DNA from: Paenibacillus dendritiformis
GTDB lineage: Bacteria; Bacillota; Bacilli; Paenibacillales; Paenibacillaceae
NCBI RefSeq assembly: GCF_021654795.1
Contig: NZ_AP025344.1
Coordinates: 5,503,501 to 5,567,500, forward strand
Direction of reading: 5' to 3'
Length of the DNA stretch: 64,000 nucleotides
Below the pieces are notes generated by a model. That model had not been told where the DNA came from, made no database searches, and worked only from the letters and a program-made list of their open reading frames with translations. Both the position numbers and the translations under genes were made by a program. Shown piece after piece: positions 38,501 through 44,394 of this stretch; position 1 is the first letter of the stretch; every line of letters starts with the position of its first letter.

Positions 38501-41475
38501 CCGGCCTGCTCGTAACCCAGAGCGAAATCCTCCATCAAAATGCGCCAAGACACGCCGTCCACCACGGCATGATGAACCGCGAGCAGCAAATGATCGCCGT
38601 CCGCGCACCGGAACAGTCCCGCCTTCACGAGGGGCCCGTTCTCCAGATCGATGCCCGCTTGAATGTCCGTTGCCTTCGCTTCCACAGCCTGCGCGGTATT
38701 CTCCGCACCCTTGAAGTCGAACACGTCCAGCGTGAACAGCCCGCCTTCCTGAATCGCGCGGTTCCGCTGGCTACATCCTTGTTCCGTTTTGCGGAACACC
38801 ATCCGCAAGGCGTCATGATGCTCGGCCAGCTTTTGCAGCACCTGACGCACCGTCTCTTCGTCGAAGCGTTCCTTCCGGTACAGCATCACCGACTGGTTGA
38901 AATGATGCGGGTCGGCAAAGGAGCTCTCGAAAAACCAATGCTGAATCGGCGTCAGCGCCGTTTCACCCGTTATTTCGCCTTGATCGATGGTACGTCCGAT
39001 CGGTTTCACATGCAGGCTGAGCTGTGAAATCGTCGGATATTTGAACAAATCCCGGATTTCCAGCTTGTACCCGGCTTGATGAAGCCGCGAAGATACTTGA
39101 ATGGACTTGATCGAGTCTCCGCCCAGCTCGAAGAAATGATCCGTTACCCCAACGCGATCGGCGTTCAATACCGCCTGCCACACATCGGCAAGCGTCCGCT
39201 CGGCTTCATTGCGGGGAGCTACGTACGCGCCGCCGGTCAGCGCGTTTCCTTCTGGGGCGGGCAAAGCCTTGCGGTCGATTTTGTCGTTCGGCGTGAGCGG
39301 CATCCGCGGAAGCTGAACAAAATGCGCCGGAATCATGTAATTCGGCAATTTTTGCGCCAGCGCGCTTCTCAGCTCGCCGAGCGTAAGCGGGCGGCCCGCG
39401 ACCAGGTAAGCGCACAATTCTTGCCCGCTTTTGCCTTCCCGCGCGATTACCATCGTCTCCTGCACGGAGTCGATCTTCAGAAGCTGCTCTTCAATCTCGC
39501 CGATCTCGATCCGAAATCCACGGATTTTCACCTGATGGTCGATCCGGCCCAAGTACTCAATATTTCCGTCCGGTAGCCAGCGGGCGAGATCTCCCGTCCG
39601 GTAAAGGCGTTCTCCCGGCGCAAACGGATGTTCCACGAACTTCTCTGCCGTCAGCTCCGGATGGTTCAGGTAACCTCTCGCAAGCCCCACGCCTGCCACG
39701 CACAGCTCGCCGTCCACTCCCGGAGGCACAAGCTGCAGGTGGGCATCCAAAATAAAAATCCGGTGATTGGCCAGCGGGCGCCCGATCGGAATGACTCTGC
39801 GCTCCGGCTGCTCCTCATCCGCATCCCAAAGCGTCGTAACAATCGAAGCTTCGGTAGGGCCGTAAGCATTGAAATAGCGGACCTTCGGTTTCCACTGCTG
39901 CACGAATTCGGCCGATACCGCCGAGCCTCCCGTGACGAGCTTCGTTAAGCTGGGAAGGCGGTCCGGGTTCAAATAAGCGCTGTACGTCGGAGGCAAAATC
40001 GCCGCCGTAATCGCATGCTCGTTCATATAACTCTCGAACAGGCGGTTGTCGAGAATCGTCTCGGCCGTCGGGATGTACAAAGCCGCGCCAAAATAGAGCG
40101 CTTTGAACACTTCCCAGCAGGACGCGTCGAACGACAGGCTGGCGAATTGAACGATCCGGTCATGCTCCGTGATGCCCAGCCTGTCCGCGAACATCAGCTT
40201 CAAGCTGACCAAACCGCGATGCTCCAGCATGACCCCTTTGGGTTTGCCCGTCGTACCTGACGTATAGATGACATAAGCCAGATCATTCGGACCGCTGGCC
40301 GGCTCCAGGTTCGTTCCATCGTCGCTGTAGGCCTGCTCGTCATCCAGCGCCAACACGGTCCCTTCGAACGGCACCTGCCGCTTCAGCTCCCTTTGCGTCA
40401 GCAGCAGCTGCGCGTTCGAGTTCTCCAGAATGTAGCGGATGCGTTCTTCCGGGTATTCCGGGTCGATCGGCACGTAGGCGCCGCCAGCTTTCAGAACCGC
40501 CAGAATGCCAACGACCGTCTCCAGCGATCTCCTGGCCATCAAGCCTACCAGCTGATTGGGCAGCACGCCGACCGATCGCAGCGTCCGCGCCAGCCGGTTC
40601 GCCCGTTCGTTCAGCTCCGCGTACGAAAGCCGCCGCCCCTCAAAGACAACCGCCGTTGCTTCGGGCACCCGCTTCACCTGATCCTCCACGAGCTGATGAA
40701 TCGTCCGCTCACGGGGATAGTCCTTCTCGGTATCGTTAAAGCTTTGCAGCAATTGAAATTTCTCGTCCTCCGACAGCATGTCCACCCGCACGATGTCCAG
40801 CTCCAACTCGTGAAGCCCCACGGCCAGCAGGCGATTCAGATGGCCGACGACCCGAGTCATGAACTTGGAGTCATATAAGTGCTCGTTATATGACAGCGCT
40901 AGCTGTATCGTCCCGCCGGTTAAGCTGAATTCAAAGGAACAATCCGTGACCACGTTTTGCCCGATTTCGTCCAGATGCAGCTCCTTAAGGGATACTAGCG
41001 TATGGATGACGGGTATCCCGTCTGCATATTGCAGGTCCAGCTTCTCCGTCATTTTCAAGAACGGAATATGTTGATGCTGAATCGCCTCCGGCAAGGAAGT
41101 CCTCAGATCGCTCAGAAGCGTTTTAAAAGTCGCACCCGCCGAAAGCGAGTTTTTCAAAATGACCGTATGATTAACGGATCGGCGCGTCTCCGTCGGTTTC
41201 CGTACAACCGGCATGCCGACCAGAATGTCAGAAGCGCCTGTATATTTATGCAAGAGTGACTGGACACCGGCGAGCAAAATCATAAAAGCGGCCAGTGGAG
41301 CGCCCTTGCTCATTTGAAGGACGCGCTGCGCCGCTTTCTCCGAAAGCGAACCGCCGACGGTTGTCATAATGGGCGCCTGGGAGCTTGGAGCTTTGCTGTA
41401 AGGCAGCCGCGACAAGGTATAATCGTCGCTACCGAATTTTTCATTCCAAAACAACGTTTCTTTTTCAAAAGCCAC
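26530..41475 (-). CDS. pmxA: Polymyxin synthetase PmxA, modules 6-9 (D-hydrophobic-Thr-Dab-Dab)
   Basis: 4981 residues from the chosen GTG at 41475-41473. That start is preceded by AGAGGGGG at 9 bases and gives an N-terminus (VAFEKETLFW) aligned with PmxB (FEKEERYW). An upstream TTG at 41535 has no ribosome site. Domain order: C-terminal half of a C domain 1-225; A6 235-745, T6 about 785, E6 840-1270; C7, A7 1740-2240, T7 about 2312; C8, A8 2810-3350, T8 about 3397; C9, A9 3895-4430, T9 about 4478; final C10 4520-4950. Codes: A6 DAWIVGAIV (hydrophobic, Leu favoured), A7 DFWNIGMVH (Thr), A8 and A9 DVGEISAID (Dab). E6 has HHAVVDG and makes residue 6 D. C7 follows an E domain, is of the D-L type, and has FQHILMDG. 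C10 has an intact HHIVSDG. The gene is first in the block, but its product acts second, after PmxE. Confidence 0.95.
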   Translation of the reverse strand: MAFEKETLFWNEKFGSDDYTLSRLPYSKAPSSQAPIMTTVGGSLSEKAAQRVLQMSKGAPLAAFMILLAGVQSLLHKYTGASDILVGMPVVRKPTETRRSVNHTVILKNSLSAGATFKTLLSDLRTSLPEAIQHQHIPFLKMTEKLDLQYADGIPVIHTLVSLKELHLDEIGQNVVTDCSFEFSLTGGTIQLALSYNEHLYDSKFMTRVVGHLNRLLAVGLHELELDIVRVDMLSEDEKFQLLQSFNDTEKDYPRERTIHQLVEDQVKRVPEATAVVFEGRRLSYAELNERANRLARTLRSVGVLPNQLVGLMARRSLETVVGILAVLKAGGAYVPIDPEYPEERIRYILENSNAQLLLTQRELKRQVPFEGTVLALDDEQAYSDDGTNLEPASGPNDLAYVIYTSGTTGKPKGVMLEHRGLVSLKLMFADRLGITEHDRIVQFASLSFDASCWEVFKALYFGAALYIPTAETILDNRLFESYMNEHAITAAILPPTYSAYLNPDRLPSLTKLVTGGSAVSAEFVQQWKPKVRYFNAYGPTEASIVTTLWDADEEQPERRVIPIGRPLANHRIFILDAHLQLVPPGVDGELCVAGVGLARGYLNHPELTAEKFVEHPFAPGERLYRTGDLARWLPDGNIEYLGRIDHQVKIRGFRIEIGEIEEQLLKIDSVQETMVIAREGKSGQELCAYLVAGRPLTLGELRSALAQKLPNYMIPAHFVQLPRMPLTPNDKIDRKALPAPEGNALTGGAYVAPRNEAERTLADVWQAVLNADRVGVTDHFFELGGDSIKSIQVSSRLHQAGYKLEIRDLFKYPTISQLSLHVKPIGRTIDQGEITGETALTPIQHWFFESSFADPHHFNQSVMLYRKERFDEETVRQVLQKLAEHHDALRMVFRKTEQGCSQRNRAIQEGGLFTLDVFDFKGAENTAQAVEAKATDIQAGIDLENGPLVKAGLFRCADGDHLLLAVHHAVVDGVSWRILMEDFALGYEQAGKSEEIRFPAKTDAYRTWSEQLAAYAQSPEMAKERAYWQAVEQIAVPALPKDLEADVTTHQDSESLFVRLTPEETELLLKRVHRAYNTEMNDILVTALGIAVRKWTGHERVRINLEGHGRESIGTDIDITRTVGWFTTKFPVVLEPETDRVLAYQIKQVKESLRRIPNKGLGYGVCRYLSKSEDGFVWDAEPEINFNYLGQFDDDVNQDEIGISISSYSSGSPASDRQARSFVLDINGMVLDGALSLDLSYSRKQYRKETMEAFAQRLEQSLRELITHCAGKEHTELTPSDVQFKGLTIAELEQIGQRSGHVGEIENIYSLTPMQKGMWFHSALDRQTAAYFEQTRFTMRGALDVQLFERSWMELAKRHLVLRANFVKGPAGEPLQIIYRDKPVGFEYEELLHLQPDEKQAYLDKKAEDDKLRGFDMEHDALVRVTILRTEEQSYHVLWSFQHILMDGWCLPQLTQELFETYSALASGKQPVGDKGSDYGAYIEWLEKQDDQAASGYWTAFLAGYEGQTVLPGQKKAQPNGRFTADHVTAELGKDLSERMDRVAKERLVTVNTLLQAAWGVMLQKYNGTNDAVFGSVVAGRPAEIPGIESMIGLFINTVPVRITSEGDTVFADLMAKLQERALESGRYAYYPLYEIQARSVQKQNLINHIIAFENYPVDEQMEQAGDQQHGDLTITDVQMEEQTNYNFNVTVVPGAEIEIRFDFNAEVFDKDSIERLKGHLVHLLEQVTDNPEITVGELELVTEAEKADLLGRFNDTTTEFPRQQTIHGLFEEQAELYPDHVAAVMNERQLTYRELNERSNRLARKLRETGVEADQLVAILAECSLDMVVGILAILKAGGAYVPVDPDYPEERIRFMIEDSGAPLLLIQKHLHEKTDFAGTRLELDDFVWGDRGADSEGALDALNLEPISGPGNLAYVIYTSGTTGRPKGTLIEHKNVVRLLFNEKNLFDFGPSDTWTLFHSFCFDFSVWEMYGALLYGGKLVIVPPLTAKNPADFLALLGREQVTILNQTPTYFYQLLREVLADHPYDLRIRNVIFGGEALSPLLLKGFKTKYPETKLINMYGITETTVHVTYKEITRVEMEAAKSNIGKPIPTLKVYVLDENRRPVPIGVAGEMYVAGEGLARGYLNRPDLTAEKFVDSPFAEGEKLYRSGDLGAWLPDGNIEYLGRIDHQVKIRGYRIELDEIETQLLNVEGVEEAVVLARQDGGGEKALVAYFVADRMLTVSEMRTSLAQGMPGYMIPSYFVQLERMPLTSNGKVDRKALPEPQGGLQTGVEYVAPRNRTESQLVKIWEEVLGYSGIGVLDNFFELGGHSLRATNLVSKIQKEMNVELPLRDVFRYSTIEEMALAISRIGEQSFSSIPLAGARAYYPLSSAQKRLFILNQLEGADQSYNMPGVLLLEGSIDRSLLEKAFRGLIARHETLRTGFEIVQGEALHRIYESVDFAVEYRHASEEEAPEVVQAFIRPFDLAKPPLLRAELVELAAERYLLIFDMHHIVSDGVSMDVLVEELVRLYGGESLEPLRIQYKDYSVWQQSDEQKVQLKRQEAYWLDRYRGELPVLEMPTDYPRPAVQSFEGQTLTSFVDEATNEGLKQLAAQRGTTLYMVLLAAYTVLLHKYTGQDDLIVGTTIAGRTHGDTQPLIGMFVNTLALRNYPASEKSFLSYLEEVKETTLGAYEHQNYPFEELVDKVQVSRDLSRNPLFDTMFSLQNLEDKEFKLEGLKLSPYPSEYGTAKFDLSVDVTEENGGLECSFEFATALYKESTIRRLSTHFGHLLAAIVSRPDAKIAELGILTPAEKEQILGAFNPAQPEAAPAAAFHRLFEEQAERTPEAEAVVYENDRLTYAELNERANRLAATLRASGIGRETIVGILAERSVDLLVAVLAVWKAGGAYVPLDPDYPADRVRFMLEDSGAKVLLTQMPLRERAEAWLGEEELALAAVLYLDDEASYSEERANTPIGSGMVSGKLTAAVDDGDESHQHVGTDSFHEARPEDLAYVIYTSGTTGKPKGVMIEHRSLVNTAAGYRREYRLDQFPVRLLQLASFSFDVFVGDIARTLYNGGTMVIVPKDDRIDPSRLHYWISQQQVTIFESTPALIVPFLEYVHEQRLDMSGMELLITSSDSCSVADYRSLQERFGSLFRIINAYGVTEAAIDSSFYDEELTKLPQTGHVPIGKAWLNAKFYIVDAHLNPVPVGVLGELVIGGAGVARGYLNRPELTEEKFVDSPFAAGERLYRTGDLARWMEEGNVDFIGRIDNQAKIRGYRIETGEIESQLLRVEGVREAVVLVRSDANGQKTLCAYYTLDTGAELAVNDLRSTLAQELPGYMIPSYFVELEGLPLTPNGKIDRKALPAPEGEAGSGTEYVAPRNELETRLAAIWQEVLGLAKEIGVHDNFFDIGGHSLRATTLVSKVHKELSVDLPLRDVFRHSTIESMAAAISRLDEQTFVAIPVADDREVYPQSFAQKRLFILNQLEDAELSYNMPEAMLLEGALDRTRFEEAFRKLMARHEMLRTGFEMVDGEASQRIYQDLNFTVEFYRADEQEAEETVRRFVRPFDLAKPPLLRVGLVELAPERHILMYDMHHIISDGVSMEIFVEEFVRLYGGEQLEPLRIQYKDYTVWQHSQEQKERLQHQEAYWLDMFQGELPVLEMPTDYPRPAVQSYEGQTLEFFFDASKTDGLKQLASETGTTLFMVLLAAYKVLLHKYSGQEDVIVGTPIAGRNHGDVQPLIGIFLNTLAIRSYPASEKTFLSYLNEVKETTLHAFEHQNYPFEELVDKVQVPRDLSRNPLFDTLFTMQNTENEEFELEGLRLVPYPSALDTAKFDISLDVGEENGGLDYSFEYATALYKRETIERVAKHYEQLLVAIVSRPDAKIAELNLLTAEEKEQILVELNPAQPEAAPAAAFHRLFEEQAERTPEAEAVVYENDRLTYAELNERANRLAAILRASGIGRETIVGILAERSVDLLVAVLAVWKAGGAYVPLDPDYPADRVRFMLEDSGAKVLLTQTPLRERAEAWLGEEELALAAVLYLDDEASYSEERANAPIGSGMVSGKLTAAVDASDESHPHVGMGSFHEARPKDLAYVIYTSGTTGKPKGVMIEHRSLVNTAAGYRREYRLDQFPVRLLQLASFSFDVFVGDIARTLYNGGTMVIVPKDDRIDPSRLHYWMERERVTIFESTPALIVPFLEYVHEQGLDMSGMELLITSSDSCSVADYRTLQERFGSLFRIINAYGVTEAAIDSSFYDEPLTKLPQTGHVPIGKAWLNAKFYIVDAHLNPVPVGVLGELVIGGAGVARGYLNRPELTEEKFVDSPFAAGERLYRTGDLARWMEDGNVDFIGRIDNQAKIRGYRIETGEIESQLLRVEGVREAVVLVRSDANGQKALCAYYTLDTGAELAVNDLRGSLAQELPGYMIPSYFVELEGLPLTPNGKIDRKALPAPEGEAGSGTEYVAPRNELETKLAAIWQEVLGLAKEIGVHDNFFDIGGHSLRATTLAGKVFKELNVNVPLRDVFRHSTIAAMAEAIARMERQEHELIPQAEEREYYPLSSAQKRLFIQHTLDGADQLYNMPELVQVEGQFDLDRLEAALRKLITRHESLRTGFEIVKGEAVQRIYPQVDFAVEHHQADKEDAAQIEQIVRSFVRPFDLGKPPLLRAGVIELEPNLYILLFDMHHIVSDGVSMAIVMDEFSSFYAGQELPPLRIQYKDYAVWQQSKAHRERIGRQEAYWLQTFEGELPTADLPMDYERSAVRNYEGAHLEFNVEASLSLRLRELAAERESTLFMVLLAAYTVLLSKYSGQEDLIVGTPVAGRTNADLEPVIGMFVNTLAIRNRPSGDKTFLSYLEEVKETALGAFENQDYPFEELVERLNVKREPGRFPLFDAVFDLQNIEERDAELEGVSLKNYELDQLEEAKFDLTLFMYENNGALSGGFFYATKLFKEAMIRTLTEDYLRILSQIAENPQLELSRIECHKPSAGAKSAVDTIEFAF
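34473..36189. repeat. Near-identical Thr-module DNA block, copy in pmxA module 7
   Basis: This is the partner of 13232-14948, about 1.7 kb, spanning T7 and A7. Sequence just outside the block diverges at once on both sides. This fits gene conversion or recent module duplication. Confidence 0.85.
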
Positions 41476-42257
41476 CTGGATCGTCCCCCTCTCTACATCG
41501 GTAAAAGCAATCCGGCGGAGCATATGCCGCAGCAACGCTGCAGCCTTGCTCCCCGCCTTTTCAAACCTGTGACAACAATATCAATGGCTTTCGCCAGGTC
41601 ACCGCTTCGCTTGCCCGGTTGATCGCATGCGGCAATCCTCTGCCTAGCAGCTGTCCCGCTCGGCTCCCATGCGTGAAAGACAACAAAGAGCATCGTTCTA
41701 CGCAAGGGATGCGGCTGCTTCCGGCTCCTCTGCTTCATATGCTTGCTGCGGACGAGCCGCCCGAAGACGGGCTTTGGTTTAATATTGGGTTCGGACTTGG
41801 ATTTGGGGATGGACAAGGGATGTTCCTTCCATCGATGTAAGGCTTGCTGTAGGGTTCCGGCCGGCCAGCAGGAAGCCGGCCGTACCTCCGGATTCGGCAC
41901 CGGAACTTCCTTTGTCGAAGCCTATGTTTAAGGGGTATTGAGACACTCTATGTACGATTTATGTATTCCCCCGCAGCCCTGGTGTGGATAAGTAAAGATC
42001 CGGCTGCGGGGTAGTGAGCTTTTCCTGACGATTAGATGTGACGATGGCGCTGCATGAGGCTCAAAGAATGCTCCGTATGGCATGAAAGGGACAGCCCTTG
42101 GATTAGAGGTGAATTCTATGCTGACTGACGGTACCGCAGGCAGCATGGGGAGAAAATCTTCCAATGGGGTAAAAACGTTATCTTAACATCAGGGCCGCAC
42201 GGCCCCCGGAAAGCACTTCCGTGCCTCTTGCCGGGGCGGTCACCGGCTTGGCCGAGC
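41476..42257. other. ectB-pmxA intergenic region, likely regulatory, with inverted repeats
   Basis: About 780 bases with no convincing gene; the small ORFs here have no good ribosome sites. It holds a perfect 10-bp inverted repeat, CCCCGCAGCC (41969-41978) with GGCTGCGGGG (42002-42011), and a GC-rich hairpin GGGCCG-CA-CGGCCC at 42192-42205. At about 41560-41590 the minus strand reads DLAKAIDIVV, close to the PmxE C-terminus DVLEAIDIIF. I found no clear -35/-10 pair for pmxA. A promoter here or read-through from ectB are both possible. Confidence 0.5.
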
Positions 42258-43541
42258 TTAGGTCGTTACCAGCAAATCCTGGGTCTCCTGAGAGATCACC
42301 TGCTGTATACTGGACTTGATAATGTCGCAGCCGGCGGCAAGATGCTCCATCGAGACGGTCAGCGGTGGCATGATCTTCAGCACGCGGTCTCCTCTGCCGG
42401 CTCTTTCAATGATGAGCCCGTTCTCGAAGCTGATCTCCGTCATCCGCTTCGCCCCGGCTTCATCCGTGAAGCCCGAGACGTCAATGCCCCAGATCAGGCC
42501 GAGTCCGCGGATCGCGATCGAGGGATGCAGAGGCTTGATTTCTTTGTCAAGGAACGAGCGCACAAACTCTTCCTTCTGCTTCACCTCGGCTTCCAGGGCG
42601 GTTCTGTCCCGGAACTCGAGAGCGGCCTTGGCGGCCACAAAAGCGAGCTGGTTGCCGCGGAAGGTGCCGTTGTGCTCGCCCGGCGTCCAGAGATCCAATT
42701 CAGGCTTCAGCAGCAGGAGGGACATTGGCAGGCCGTACCCGCTGATCGACTTCGACAGCGTAATGAGATCCGGCTCGATCCCCGCACGTTCGAAGGAGAA
42801 GAATTCGCCTGTCCGGCCGCAGCCGACTTGAATGTCGTCGGTAATGAGCAGGATATCGTGCCTGCGGCAAAGCTGCTGCAGCCCTCGCAGCCACTGCGCG
42901 TCGACGACGTGAATTCCGCCTTCGGCTTGTACCGTTTCAAGCAGGATGGCGGCCGGCTTGTCGATTCCGGAGTGCGAATCAGTCAGGATATTCTCGATAT
43001 AGCCGAGCGTATCCATTTCTGCGAAAGCCCCGCTCGGGTGCGGCATGAACGTAACTCCGCCCAGAGGAAGCCCTGCCCCTTCCCTCATGGACTTGGAGCT
43101 TGTCGCCGACAGGCTGCCGAGCGACATGCCGTGGAAGCCGCCCATGAATGCGAATATCCCGGTTCTCTTCTTCGCCTTGCGTGCGAGCTTCAGGGCCGCT
43201 TCCACCGCGTTCGTCCCCGTCGGACCGCAGAATTGAAGCTTGTAATTCAGCTTCTTCGGCTCCAGGATCCGCTCCGAGAAGCTCTGGATGAATTCGCGCT
43301 TGGCCATTGTATACATATCCAGACCGTGCATAATCCGGTCGGAGGTCAAGTAATCGAGAACCCGGTCCTTGATATAATCGTTGTTATGACCGTAATTCAG
43401 TGCCCCAGCACCTGCAAAAAAATCAATATATGCCCTTCCGTCCTCAGAATATAACAGGTCCCCCTTGGCCCGGTCGAATACCACCGGAAAGCTTCTGCAG
43501 TAAGATCTTACGTTGGATTCCAGCTTTTCAAAAATGCTCAC
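42258..43541 (-). CDS. ectB: Diaminobutyrate--2-oxoglutarate aminotransferase
   Basis: 427 residues. This class III PLP aminotransferase makes L-2,4-diaminobutyrate from aspartate semialdehyde and glutamate. The N-terminal LESNVRSYCRSFPVVF is typical of EctB. Also visible are CGPTGTNAVEAALK (cofactor phosphate region), ITDDIQVGCGRTG (Asp to the PLP ring) and TLSKSISGYGLP (Schiff-base Lys). I chose the GTG at 43541 because GGAGG (43555-43551) lies 9 bases upstream; an ATG at 43550 directly abuts that site. ectA and ectC are absent, so the role is Dab supply for the six Dab residues of the peptide made by the downstream pmx genes, not ectoine synthesis. It is about 0.8 kb upstream of pmxA on the same strand. 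Confidence 0.92.
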   Translation of the reverse strand: MSIFEKLESNVRSYCRSFPVVFDRAKGDLLYSEDGRAYIDFFAGAGALNYGHNNDYIKDRVLDYLTSDRIMHGLDMYTMAKREFIQSFSERILEPKKLNYKLQFCGPTGTNAVEAALKLARKAKKRTGIFAFMGGFHGMSLGSLSATSSKSMREGAGLPLGGVTFMPHPSGAFAEMDTLGYIENILTDSHSGIDKPAAILLETVQAEGGIHVVDAQWLRGLQQLCRRHDILLITDDIQVGCGRTGEFFSFERAGIEPDLITLSKSISGYGLPMSLLLLKPELDLWTPGEHNGTFRGNQLAFVAAKAALEFRDRTALEAEVKQKEEFVRSFLDKEIKPLHPSIAIRGLGLIWGIDVSGFTDEAGAKRMTEISFENGLIIERAGRGDRVLKIMPPLTVSMEHLAAGCDIIKSSIQQVISQETQDLLVTT

Positions 43542-43764
43542 GCGCTTCATCCTCCATCGGAATTGGGATAAGGTTGGCTTCATCCTTTCTGAACCTTCTG
43601 ACGTCATGGAGCAACATATTCTCGGCTGTCATTTTCCACACTTTTCGGTCCCCGCATGCCGGCTTCTCGGTAGCCAGTGGACTGGTTCTCGCGCACAGCT
43701 CGAATAGGTATAAGGACCCTTTAATTCTATGTTCTAGCATAATAGGAAAGGTGAGCCAAGTATA

Positions 43765-43795
43765 ATTATATCAAAATTTCCAAGAATGTATAGTA
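43765..43795 (-). promoter_or_regulatory. Candidate promoter of ectB (extended -10)
   Basis: The minus strand reads TGATATAAT at 43773-43765, an extended -10. No good -35 lies 17 bases upstream. It would give a leader of about 215 bases before the ectB GTG. Confidence 0.4.
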
Positions 43796-43918
43796 AAGCT
43801 TTAGTTAAATTTGGTCTTTCCAACATAAGGTGTAAATATTTTGCCTAAAAAGAGCGAATAATGAAGAAACGCTGGGAATGGTTTGCCATCAATCGAGGAA
43901 TTCGACGCGTGTCGACAT

Positions 43919-44119
43919 TCAGGGAGGGCGGCCAATCTGTAAAAAGTTCATCACCTTTATAATCCATTTGCATTCCTTATCCGTTCGCAAAACGGGGTGC
44001 CGCTTATGAACGGAAAGATCAAGTCCTGCCTGTGCTGCCTCAATGAACATTGAATCTGTCCATCTTTGGATTTTCTCCTTGCTCTTTTTCCTCCATGTCA
44101 TTTCGAGGGCGGGAGTCAT
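43919..44119 (-). CDS. Small hypothetical ORF, 66 residues
   Basis: An ATG ORF with AAGGA upstream, encoding a basic, tryptophan-containing peptide (MTPALEMTWRKKSKEK at the start). No family is recognised. It sits alone in the sparse junction between the polymyxin locus and the pseudogenised regulator, so it may be a remnant or chance ORF. Confidence 0.2.
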   Translation of the reverse strand: MTPALEMTWRKKSKEKIQRWTDSMFIEAAQAGLDLSVHKRHPVLRTDKECKWIIKVMNFLQIGRPP

Positions 44120-44394
44120 GCCGTTATATTCCTTGCTAGAACGGATCGGAAGGATCTCGCCATAAGCGGCTAGAGAATGTATATTTTAGATTAGTAGGAA
44201 AAGGCAAGAGGTATTCGTAGAGCGCAAACGTTGACGTTTACACGCTCGTTTAGTAAAACGTAGGTTACTAGGGGCGATTTAAAGGGACATCTCCCTTTTA
44301 AGTTAGTAATGGTTGTTCGTGCTTTTCAAGATAATGATGGTGCGTTGTTACACAATTTAGAACCTGATAGCAGTTGCGGAGAAAACCAATCATT
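44120..44394. other. Intergenic with small palindromes
   Basis: No gene is seen. AAACGT-TG-ACGTTT (44226-44239) is a palindrome, and AAAGGGA-CATC-TCCCTTT (44281-44298) is a terminator-like hairpin that could close the broken regulator gene on the minus strand. Confidence 0.4.

Noticed and set aside
609..41475. Octapeptin, tridecaptin or paenibacterin synthetase
   Set aside because: Module number, Dab/Thr order, two E domains and the A-B-C-D-E gene order fit polymyxin and not these peptides.
41476..41535. Upstream TTG as start of pmxA
   Set aside because: There is no ribosome-binding site, and the added residues do not align with PmxB. The GTG at 41475 has AGAGGGGG at proper distance.
41493..41900. 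135-codon minus-strand ORF upstream of pmxA
   Set aside because: It has no good start site, runs over the pmxA ribosome site in another frame, and shows no recognised family. Only a short stretch resembles the PmxE end.
42258..43541. Ectoine biosynthesis locus
   Set aside because: ectA and ectC are absent and the neighbours consume Dab, so precursor supply for the peptide is the better reading.
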